Shown here: positions 43,752-53,174 of the stretch, in pieces
How positions within the stretch are numbered: the stretch's first letter is position 1
Layout: each line of letters starts with the position of its first letter
Source: Batillaria attramentaria
Taxonomy: Eukaryota > Mollusca > Gastropoda > Batillariidae
Direction: 5' to 3'
DNA: 64,000 nt
NCBI GenBank assembly: GCA_018292915.2
Contig: JACVVK020000088.1
Location: 343,501 to 407,500, forward strand
Notes under the pieces: generated by a model
Seen by the model: the letters and a program-made list of their open reading frames with translations, nothing else
Databases searched by the model: none
What the model was told of the DNA's origin: nothing
Translations under genes and position numbers: made by a program

Positions 43752-44360
43752 TACTTATTATAGCTGCGGTCTATCTCGCAGCCGGAAATCGAGCGGTTCG
43801 GCTACGCGATACAGATGCAAATCTGGAGGAAAACGCTATATATTCCTCTTACACATAACGCTGCAGATGACACCCTAGAAATGCTTTAAAATTCACCAAA
43901 AAATTCACAAAAATCAGGCAGCCATAGACTCATGCGTAGAGGAAATTTAAACAAATTCCAATATTCCGTTTTTTGGCAATGTTGGCAGCGACCACATACC
44001 CCCTCATTCCACGGTCGTCTGCTGGCTCCTGTGCCAGCCGCGCATGAATACAAATAGTCCACAAGCCAGCCTCATTTTCCCCTAATTTTACTATTACCTG
44101 GCATGAAACTTGTTTACAAAGCCAACAAAAACCACCAGATTGCCATATTTTACTATGCACACAAATTTTAAAAGGGGCAAAGATTTTATACTATATTTAG
44201 CCGAGTTCTTACTACATGCCCCGGAAGCTAATACTATCACGTAGCCTGTTCCTTTTGGGCTTCTTTGACGGCAGACGCCTTCTGCACATGCGCGTCGCGG
44301 GAGACGCGCAAGACATTCAACATCCGGTTATACGCCAGCCCGCGAGAAGAAAGCGTCGAA
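43752..44360 (+). promoter_or_regulatory. MDM1 upstream region with NRF1-like site
   Basis: TGCACATGCGCG at 44283-44294 fits the NRF1 consensus at 11 of 12 positions, about 70 bases before the MDM1 ATG in a locally CG-rich stretch (CGCGTCGCGGGAGACGCGC). No TATA box is obvious. The transcription start is not placed. Confidence 0.35.
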
Positions 44361-44378
44361 ATGCCCGTGAAATTGAAG
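44361..44378 (+). CDS. MDM1: MDM1 exon 1 (MPVKLK)
   Basis: ATGCCCGTGAAATTGAAG then the donor GTAGGC. Joined to exon 2 it reads MPVKLKGRSEYKTHYKW, which aligns with the vertebrate MDM1 start MPVRFKGLSEYQ. Six codons only, phase 0. MDM1 is a microtubule-binding centriolar protein that restrains centriole duplication. Confidence 0.9.
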
Positions 44379-45283
44379 GTAGGCCTAAAGAAATGGTGGT
44401 TTTGATACATGCAAGCATGAGATGGGTTCAACTAAAACGAAGCCTTTTTTTTTAGTCATGTTGCCTTTGGGGAAATGCACCTGTGAATAGAATGTTTGTG
44501 ATACGTTCGAGCTCCTGTGCTTGTCGCATCAGCTCAGTCAAGTTCAGACGTGTACGCAGTTTTTGGTTTCCACTTCTCCGTGGATTGAAATTTCTTCATG
44601 GGTCTCATCGGGTTGCTAATCAGCAGTGCTGCCAGTTGAAAAAAAAATGTGTTGCCATTGTTCGACTTTTCATGGTCTATGCTACATGGTCAGATAATCT
44701 ATGCATATGGAAATCAGCATACCTAACCCCCAACAGTCAAGTTGCCAGGTGCCAGGGCTTGAAGCTGTTAAAGATCTCAAGGGTTAGAGCTTGGATTGTT
44801 TGCAGTGTTTTCCATTTGGTCTCATACAATTCTTGGAATGGAGGATTCAGGAATACTTTTTGTAGTGTCTCGTCAGTTTGGTGGGAAGTAGCATCCTAAT
44901 AGCTAGAGATTCTGTGTCCTGACGGCAGTGATGCACTTTGTTGAACAGCACTCGGAACAGTGAAAAAAATTGTTTTGACTGAGCTTAAGAATTTTTTCCC
45001 CTTTTTCTCCCCCCCCCCCTTTTTTTTTTCTTTTTTCTTTTTGCCGACAAAATTTGCCGTGCGAGACCAGAAATTGAGAAAACAGACAAACACATTTCAA
45101 ATTTAATAAATCAGATGATGGGCTCCAGGGAGATTTAGGGTGATTAAATTGATTTTGTATGATCACTGTAAAAGTTCCTAAGAAGGGCTATTGTGTATTC
45201 AGCACAATTGAAGCATCTAAATTTTCATGTGGTGCAACATTTCCTGTGCAGGTTTTGTGTCACCTTACAATTTCTCATTTCAG

Positions 45284-45410
45284 GGAAGGTCTGAATACAA
45301 GACTCATTATAAATGGCTAGAATCTTTCCGCAGCAGAAGTTTTAAACCTTCACCTGAGCAGATGGCTCCAGCTGCCGGGAAGGGTTCAATGTTTAGCAGT
45401 GCGTATTTTG
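45284..45410 (+). CDS. MDM1: MDM1 exon 2
   Basis: The acceptor TTTCTCATTTCAG and donor TTTTG|GTGTTT bound the exon. It encodes residues 7-48: GRSEYKTHYKWLESFRSRSF, KPSPEQMAPAAGKGSMFSSA, then YF and one base of the next codon. It contains the first SEYxxxFxW-like motif (SEYKTHYKW), which recurs in this family and is tied to microtubule binding. The donor at 45411 is chosen over GC|GTATTT at 45403 because only it keeps the frame into exon 3. Confidence 0.9.
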
Positions 45411-46167
45411 GTGTTTTTTTTTTTTACAGACCAGCACAGGTCTTACTAGTAGATCTGTAATTGTGTAGTGCATGTACAGATCTGGTGGTGGCTTTGTGTA
45501 TTTGTAATCACAGCAATTCTAACAACCATTTCTTCTGAAGTCGTCACTATGTATATTTATGTACCTAGTAATAAGTATTCAAACCCCATCTGTCGTCTCA
45601 CACAGCTTGCTGTCATTATCTTGACACTGGAAGCTTATGTGTAGGGAGGATTCAAAATCTTCATATATGTCACTTCAGCACATGCAACCACTACCTCCTC
45701 CAGTGTTTTCTACGTGTATTGCATCTCTTTGTGTGCAATGCTCTTTGTGCTAGTGTACATTGCTTTAACTGTCAGCTCTGCTGTAGTGCTATATTCTGGT
45801 TGCCAGCCCAGTGTGTGAAGTTTGAAGTCACATGTACAGACGTGCATCAGGATTCAAATGGAGAGAAACATAAGTGCATACAGCAGCAGTGTCAGACCCT
45901 CACTGGCAGAGAGGAGTGTGTGCCCCGCTTTCCCTTAGCCCTGCTCTTCTGGTGCCTCTAGTGGCAAACTGTTGTCCAGTTCTTTTCTTACCTTCTGCGT
46001 TCCTGTTTCCTTGTTGTGCCCGTCATGTCTCACATGTGCCATTTTGACTGAAATGGGCATAGAGGGCAAGAGTCCACGTTTGATCGCACAAACTAAAGGG
46101 TCCGTGCTGCATGTGTCAGAAGTTAGCCATTGTAATTTGAAGATACGGTTGTGTGACTACTTTTTAA
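45411..46167. other. MDM1 intron 2, first part
   Basis: T-rich start and unassigned sequence. No exon seen before the repeat at 46168. Confidence 0.5.
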
Positions 46168-47285
46168 GTTGTTTCTCTATAGAGAAACAACTTTATGAGA
46201 CGGGGCAGATTTTGCTGCGCGCAGCAGCAAGTTTCAGTGATACAAAACAAGACTGTGACGTTTCTCCACACAATACTTACTTTCACGCACACAGTGACGT
46301 AACGAAATCTGCGTCATAGACACCTTACGTGCACACTATGCTGCTGCGTTCTTTTTGGCGGGAGTTGTGAGACGTGTGTCTGTGTGTGTGTGTGTGTGTG
46401 TGGACGGATGTAATGATGGCTATCTCCTAAACCACCTTGTTGGAGGCCTTTTTACTTTGAGATAAAATGGGAATTCACCTTCTCCAGACCTACCTTTCAG
46501 GATTTTTAGCCTACTGCATTTTCAGAAGAGTTATTGCCGATTTTAAAAAATCGGTCATGTTACGAATTTTTTCGCAAAAAATGTTCAAATGGCTTCATTT
46601 TCTGAAATTGGGAAGATCATCCAATTATACTGCCTGTTTTCGTAGCACAGCTCCGTAGCTCTGACAGGTTTTGTGTAAGAAAAATATTTCCGAGGTAGGG
46701 GTGGTTTGCATATAAGGCCAAATATCTATGAAAAGACTTCTTCAAATTACTCATCATTCCGGTATTTTTGTCACTTGTGCCAACTGCACATATGACATGA
46801 ACTACTGCACTATTATAGCTTTAGTATTAAGAATAACAGAGCTTTTAGATAAACACATTTTTTCATGTTTCTGCGAGAAGCGCCGGTCAAAAAAGTTCCA
46901 ATTTTGCAATTTCCTAAGTACAATCCAAGGCACTTAAGTCCACGTTTCATCAGCACTCTAGATCTTCCAGATTTTATGTAAAAATTAATTCAGTCACGGA
47001 AGTCACAAAAGCAACAAGGAAATCACAAGATATGTAGAAGTATCATCTGTCAGACGAGCAGCGTGAGGCTGACGTCAAATGTTTGGTTCACAGACAAAAT
47101 CTGCAAGTATCGTCACTGCTTCCGACATTTCATCAGCCCTCTACATCTTCCAGATTTCATGTGAAAAATAATTCAGTCGGAGAAGTCACAAAGCCAACAG
47201 GGAAATCACAAGACATGAACAAGCATCCTCAGACGATCTCAGTGCTAGAGGCTGACGTCAAAAGTTTACTTCACGGAATTGACGT
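46168..47285 (+). repeat. GAGAAACAAC repeat family, longest uninterrupted copy
   Basis: Starts with a perfect 24-bp palindrome (46168-46191; left arm GTTGTTTCTCTA). Then GGGGCAGATTTTGCTGCGCG, GTGACGTAACGAAATCTGCG, GGCGGGAGTTGTGAGACGTG, AGGTAGGGGTGGTTTGCATA and GAGGCTGACGTCAAATGTTT. Several TGACGTCA/TGACGTAA words (CRE-like) occur. No open frame of note. A fragment of the start recurs at 47757. Confidence 0.75.
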
Positions 47286-47358
47286 CATCTCTCTCTCTCT
47301 CTCTCTGTATGACGACCTGCCCGAGGCTGACGTCAAATGTTTAGTTCACTCAACTACG

Positions 47359-47403
<45 letters not shown>
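47286..47403. repeat. CT microsatellites
   Basis: CT runs at 47289-47306 and 47360-47403, the second directly abutting the SINE. Confidence 0.85.
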
Positions 47404-47407
<4 letters not shown>

Positions 47408-47582
47408 GGAGCCAGGGTGGCTGAATGGTAGAGCGTTGGACTTTCAATGCTTGGGCCGAGAGTTCGAATCCCGGCCGCTGGGGCCAAATATTTGTGCTGG
47501 CCTTTTTCTCGTTGCCCCGTCTTTGATATCACCCTTATGTGGGGGGAAAAGGACGTTAAACTCCTAAACACCCACCCACCCA
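47404..47582 (+). mobile_element. tRNA-Arg-like SINE, full copy
   Basis: GGGGAGCCAGGGTGGCTGAA, TGGTAGAGCGTTGGACTTTC (A box region), GAGTTCGAATCCC (B box), then AAATATTTGTGCTGGCCTTT, GTTGCCCCGTCTTTGATATC, AAAAGGACGTTAAACTCC and a (CCCA)n tail. CT repeats lie on both sides, so it landed inside a CT microsatellite. Confidence 0.85.
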
Positions 47583-49819
47583 TCCTCTCTCTCTGCCTCT
47601 CTCTCTCTCTCTCTCCCTTCTTCCCCCACCCGGTCCCACCCCCAGTCACGTGGCTAATCGGTCGAGGTCGTAGAGGATCTAGTGTCATTGGTAGAACTTG
47701 GAGAGGGGAGAACCGGCAACAATAACAACAAAACAGACAAAATAAAATGAAGTTTGGAGAAACAACTTTGTAGGACGGGGCCGTTCCTCCTTGTTCTTTT
47801 TGGAGGGGGGGTGGGGGTATAACTGTTTATCGTAACACTTGGTTTGAAGTTTAGGTTGTGGAAATCACAAGGCCATTATTTTGTTCATCCTGTTCTCACA
47901 AGGTTAGCCTTCTGCAACCAAGTGTCTCTGAACTATTAATGGTCTGCCTCTCCCCTATGTCTGGTTACGGGTTTGCGTGTATCTGAGTCTGAAAGGTATA
48001 TATGCATAAACATTGATGACCAAACCATACCATGCTGTGGGAGATACATGTGCTGGTACTGTGTTGATTAGTGGCCTTTCACTATTTCCCTGGTAAGCCA
48101 AGGCTCAGCTTAGACTTTGAAGATATATACATTACATACATATATACATGTATGCACATGTATGCAGTAAGGACGTAGTAGATGTATACCATGAAAACTG
48201 CTCAGAACGATGTGTGGGCATGAAAATGGTGGTATTAGCCCCTTTAACTTTTGCAGGTCAGCTGCACCAACAGTTATGTAAAACTGAAATTGTGTTTCAA
48301 AATTATATATTATGATCTCTGTAATCCAGGCAAGGTTCTTCAATTGAAGGAGGAGACTACTCTGTTATTGGGACAGCAAAGTAGGATGATTTATTGCAGC
48401 TGGGCATGCCAGTTACACATGAGGGTGCACGCACACACACATGCACCAGTACATGTATACATTGCCTATAAACCAGTGGTGCATCAGATTGGACAGTGTT
48501 CAGATGTGCATTACAGAGTGTGGAGCAGCCCCCCTCAGCCAACAAATATGGACATCAGACTACACCCTGGGCTGGTATCCAATCAAGTAACTTAGGTATG
48601 CTAGAAACTGATAACACTAACAGACTTTCTTGTTTCTTTCTCGTTTTGTTATTAATCCAAATAAAATCAGTTTCATCATAACACCAGAAACTATTGGCGA
48701 AAACTGAAGCTTAGTAATCCCCTTGAATGCTGATGACAGTATCACTTGTCCAAGATGTCATTAAAGTATGACACTATTGCCAGAGAAACACTCTAAGCAC
48801 AGGCATATTGACAACATATTCTTCTGTAACTATAGATTGCAGCAGCAGCTCACAAAGAGTTAAAGTGTTATTTTGAGGCTGATCTCAAGGAATGCTAATA
48901 TTAAGGGTCTGACGAAGTGAAACTGTGCTTAACTGCCCCTGTGTATAAGGGGTGGGGGGCGGGGGGTAGAACCATTAAGCACATTGTGCACAAACAGTAG
49001 TGGATGTGCTTTAAATTGAGTTCAGCAGTCTGTTTGTTGGCATCTCCATGATTTAAAAAAAGTATATATAGGGGGGGGGGGGGGGATGCATGATGAACAG
49101 TTGTAACTTTTCAAGGACGTGCAGCCCTAAGGGCCACCCTCCATGTATGAGCAGTTTAGTATTTGAACCTTGCCATGGGCACCAGGATGCATCTGTATCA
49201 CCTGCTTGGTATCCCCCTTGAATTTGTTCGTTGCCTTGAGCTGTCCATTGCAATTGTCGTAATTATATTTACAGCTTTAAAATGAAAACATGGAGGCTGG
49301 CCCATAAGAATTTTATGCAATCGTGTGTGTGTTTGTATATATATATCTCTCTTTATCTGTGTGTTCACCTTTGGTGTTGTTTCTTTAATGAAACAACTGT
49401 GTAATGCATCAGTTACGTTTCTACTTATAAATTTTTTGTTTGTTTTGTTCTTGTTATTGCACAATGGAAATAGCATGCAAGTCTGATTTAGTTAAACACA
49501 AGTCTGAAGTAGTAAATTGCATGGTGCCACAATTAATATGACATGTTTGTTTTTCATTGGCAGTAGCAGTTACCAGTACATAATCCACATGCACAGGTTC
49601 TTTTCACATACAGTGTGGCAAATCTTCTGTTTCTGTTTTACCATTGTGTTCATTCATCTTCTCGTAGCGTATGCTTTTAATACAAAACATTAAATTTAAG
49701 ACTTAGCTCTGCAGGTCCATCATATTCATAAAGAGAACATCTGTTCATCTGGTGTATGTACATTTGGTGAATTGTTTGCAGGTATGTTTGAAATGTACAT
49801 GTACTACCTATCTCCACAG

Positions 49820-49875
<56 letters not shown>

Positions 49876-49959
49876 GAGCAATAATAAGCACCTCAAGATA
49901 GATAGATATGTATAATGTATGTCTTGAGGTGATTGTTATTGTGCTCAACTTTCTTCTAG
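47583..49959. other. MDM1 intron 2, remainder
   Basis: CT runs at 47584-47620 and 49826-49858, a TA run at 49860-49875 and a G run at 49072-49084. No exon or mobile element could be supported. Confidence 0.5.
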
Positions 49960-50228
49960 GTCTAAGCTATGAACCACCTCTCCAACATAAGAGGAGGGTG
50001 AATGGTCCATCTACCTCCTGGTCATTCAATTACAATGACCCTGGACCTGCTTCTGATGACTACGCTATACTTGGACAGCAAGAAAAGTTTGCACCTAATG
50101 TCCGCTACAAGCCGAAGGCTGTCATGAAAGGCAAACCTGCAAAATGGGAGAATGACATTGCTGCCAGCAAAATTGCTGCTGCTAAGGACATTTCTCCCGC
50201 TAAACAGAGAAGGGTGGATGAGAAACAA
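49960..50228 (+). CDS. MDM1: MDM1 exon 3
   Basis: The acceptor CAACTTTCTTCTAG and donor CAA|GTGAGA bound the exon. Residues 49-138: LSYEPPLQHKRRVNGPSTSW, then DPGPASDDYAILGQQEKFAP, PKAVMKGKPAKWENDIAASK and ISPAKQRRVDEKQ. The start aligns with the vertebrate segment around KEPSFISKRRV. Basic and rich in Lys/Pro/Ala, as in other MDM1 proteins; no fold is expected. Confidence 0.9.
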
Positions 50229-50669
50229 GTGAGAACGTTTTGTAAGGTGCATTTGGTAAATTTTGTTTTAATATACTCATGGCTGCGATACCCGCAGTTG
50301 CTGAAGTGTTTTTTTAGTGTAGGATGGGGGTGAGATGGGGTAAGAAAACACATCTACGGAACTGCTAAATATGATAGATTACAGCTTTGTGAGAGAAATG
50401 GTGAAAGGGAAACTGAAATGTTCCTGATTGTAAACAAGGTTTGTAGAACATTTGACTTCTGTTATATTGGTTTACTTAGGGGGAAAAAAACTGTGTGGCG
50501 GGTACATTCATTGTAATTTTTGTATAGCAAGTTGAATGTCATGCTGTTGATGCAGTCCCCCAGTGGAGAAATCTTGTGTGCAATGTGGGATAAAGCATGC
50601 ACACAGACTAAACAAGAAATGTCATGATTGGCAAACATAGCACTACATGACCTCACTCTTTGCTTACAG
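50229..50669. other. MDM1 intron 3
   Basis: No feature seen. Confidence 0.6.
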
Positions 50670-50936
50670 GAGGGAAAAAATGAATTTTCTAAAGCATTGA
50701 GAGAGAAGACTCCAACTACTCCTCCTCCTGCGCCGCGCACTGTGAAGGATGCTTCTGAAGCTGGTTTGAAGGAGGGGCTCCGTGATAAGAATCTGAGTGA
50801 TGTACTGCGGAAAGGTGGCAGCACAGTCAAGTTACAGCCAGCAAAAGCAAGTGAAAGCAAACAGAGGGCAAACATGAATGAATTTGTGCAGACTGACATG
50901 GAAAAAGGGTTGGCTTTGTCAGGCCAGGAGGCCTCG
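50670..50936 (+). CDS. MDM1: MDM1 exon 4
   Basis: The acceptor TTTGCTTACAG and donor TCG|GTGAGT bound the exon. Residues 139-227: EGKNEFSKALREKTPTTPPP, KDASEAGLKEGLRDKNLSDV, KASESKQRANMNEFVQTDME and KGLALSGQEAS. Phase 0 at both ends. A Pro/Thr linker is followed by charged segments; no catalytic motif. Confidence 0.85.
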
Positions 50937-51402
50937 GTGAGTTTCCCAGTAATATTTTCAGTTACTATATATTGTGCAGTGAGGTTCTGTTTATTGTTGT
51001 GATAATATCACTCAGCCATTTTCAGTTACCTCTTTTAATACTTGAGAAATATCAAATACCAGTTCCTATAGGCTACGCCTGATAGTGTAATACAAATCAA
51101 ATTACAGTATACTAGTACTAGCACAGTACAGTATGCTTGCATTAATTTAGTTTGTTGTGCTACCCTTCAGATCATGAAGAAAATATAGTTTGTAGATGTT
51201 TGCATTGTTAAGGAAGAGGGAGCTGCCTTTAAATCAGTCAGCAGCACTTACACCTGTACTACTGTTGGTCACTTCAGTAGAAATTCTGAATAGAATAAAG
51301 CACTTAAACTTAAGGAAAATTTTTCATTTTGCTTCACTCGAACATTGCAAATTACAGCCTAACAAACAAACGAACAAATGTGCCTGTGCATTTTACAATT
51401 AG
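50937..51402. other. MDM1 intron 4
   Basis: No feature seen. Confidence 0.6.
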
Positions 51403-51531
51403 GCTGACTACTCACTCAAGTACAAAGCAGGAGTTGCTCCCGCCAGACTGAACAAGAAAGCTTCAGAATATCAGAAACAGTTTGACTGGAAGAAAGGCAT
51501 CCCTGCCTCTCCTCTCCTGACAGCTGAACAG
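51403..51531 (+). CDS. MDM1: MDM1 exon 5
   Basis: Bounded by CAATTAG and CAG|GTTGAG. Exactly 43 codons, residues 228-270: ADYSLKYKAGVAPARLNKKA, SEYQKQFDWKKGIPASPLLT and AEQ. SEYQKQFDWKK is a textbook copy of the recurrent SEYxxxFxW motif and matches the vertebrate NSEYQRQFVWK block. Confidence 0.9.
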
Positions 51532-51877
51532 GTTGAGCACTTGTTTTTGATAATACTGTTATTAGTTCTTGGATCAGCCATTTTAGTCTTTCAGTGTGTA
51601 GTTGTTACGCAGATAAATTTCATGGTCATTTTTCATATTTTCTCAGATATGGCTGCGAAAGGTAGGTTTTAGGTAGAGCTGTGTTTTGGTTATACCACCA
51701 GAAAGCTTTTGATTACTTGCAGTTGTAAGGTATGGTGAGTTATTTAATTTGGTGTGTGATGGATACTTGCAGTTTAATGGTACCACAAAGCAGCTTAGCT
51801 GAACAAGAAGAGTGTCTAAAAATTTTCCATTGTATCAGATTACATACCACTGACGTTCTGTTTGTGATATTTTTCAG
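51532..51877. other. MDM1 intron 5
   Basis: No feature seen. Confidence 0.6.
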
Positions 51878-52024
51878 ATGATTTACAACAGCAACCCACA
51901 GGTGTCTCCATTGAAAAAGTTGCCATTACCAAATCGATCTGAATACAGAGCCCAGTTTCAGGCATGGCCAGCATTCCAGCTTGATTACGAACAGTCAGGA
52001 CAGCTAGGACATGACAAACATCAG
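51878..52024 (+). CDS. MDM1: MDM1 exon 6
   Basis: Bounded by TGATATTTTTCAG and CAG|GTTATT. 49 codons, residues 271-319: MIYNSNPQVSPLKKLPLPNR, SEYRAQFQAWPAFQLDYEQS and GQLGHDKHQ. A third SEYxxxFxxW motif (SEYRAQFQAW). Phase 0 at both ends. Confidence 0.9.
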
Positions 52025-52897
52025 GTTATTGATGAGGATGTTTATGTTGATGTTGTTTTGTTGTTGTTTTTGTTTTTCAGCTTGTTACCTGCATCATTTG
52101 TTAGAACACAAGCAGTGTTGTTGCGAGGCCCAGGTCTCAGGTCTCTGACCGATTCATCCCCGATTTGACCCATTGATCAGACCCCTGTCCAGTCAAATGT
52201 CCTATTGTTTTTGCGTGGAGGCAGTCAACTGACCGAAAGAAATTTGTACAAAGCGAACGAAGTCTGCAACAGCCTTTAACTTTAGGCATGAAGTGCCAGT
52301 GGCAGTAAGTGATTCTGACTCTCAGTCTCAGTTTACCGACAGTGCATTGCCCCCGAACAGTGCCACGGGTTCTGATGCAAATTCTTCTCTGGCCGAGCCG
52401 AAGCCCACGTACACCCGCCACGTCTCTGGTGACTTTTTTAAATTGTATCCGTGGCTGGTGCTGCGCAACGATTCGGAAGCTGTTCCAAAACTGAGGGGGG
52501 GGGGGGAACCTACTTTCCAAACTAGTACTGAACACTCTGCTGAAGTCAGTTTGCACCGTGGGTTTGGACCTATTGTTTTTTTCCAGCCAGGACAATATTG
52601 GACCTATTGTTTTCTTCAAGCCAGGTCCAACTGACCTATTGCCTTCTTTGGCTGGCAACAACACTGTACAAGGTTGTTGTTTTTTTTCTCTTGTTTTTTT
52701 GTTAACAATTCAAAGTAGACTGAAAAACGGTGTTCATGGGTGTAAGTGTGTTAATTATTAAAAATATGTCGTAAGACCTGCCAACTTCTGCGTATAGTTG
52801 GTATTTGTATTTTTGTAAATTTGTGGTTCTTTTTTGACTATTTGAACAAATTTGTTTGCTAGTACATGATGTGTTTAAGGCAGTTCCTTCAAATCAA
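52025..52897. other. MDM1 intron 6, left part
   Basis: Includes a tandem of about 38 bases around GGACCTATTGTTTT..CCAGCCAGG at 52565-52640. No exon supported. Confidence 0.45.
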
Positions 52898-53043
52898 CCC
52901 CATCGATGAGTGCATCCTTGCCGTTGGAGATGGGGCTTGCGTGTCTCCATGACCCCGAGAGCTATGCTGGCGGGAGATTCGTCTCCTGGTAGGGCCACCC
53001 ATGCTGGACAGGTCGAAGGGTAGAGGCCAGACGAAGCGCACTC
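52898..53043 (+). ncRNA. Structured leader at the exact 5' end of the RTE (HDV-like candidate)
   Basis: Starts at the first base after the target duplication. CCCCATC (52898-52904) pairs with GATGGGG (52929-52935). GAGTGC (52908-52913) pairs with GCACTC (53038-53043), crossing the first helix. TCC-ttgccgtt-GGA hairpin lies between. GTCTC (52943-52947) pairs with GAGGC (53023-53027). GACC/GGTC and the hairpin GGAG-attcgt-CTCC lie inside. GACGAA comes just before the distal strand. Confidence 0.6.
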
Positions 53044-53174
53044 ACTGGTCCTCCAGGTTGGGGGTTTGAGTAGGGCTAACAACCCAACTCTTTAAAAAAA
53101 AAACTGTTACAGAAACTACAACCACAGATCTGCAACGCAACTTGGTCCAGGAAGAGTCCTCTCTAGTAGAGCCC

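Noticed and set aside
45284..45402. Alternative MDM1 exon 2 donor at GC|GTATTT (45403)
   Set aside because: It leaves two spare bases, while exon 3 begins with two partial bases, so the frame would break; the donor at 45411 fits.
47286..47403. CT-rich runs as a coding Leu/Ser repeat
   Set aside because: Simple sequence in an intron, adjoining a SINE; the frames have no other support.
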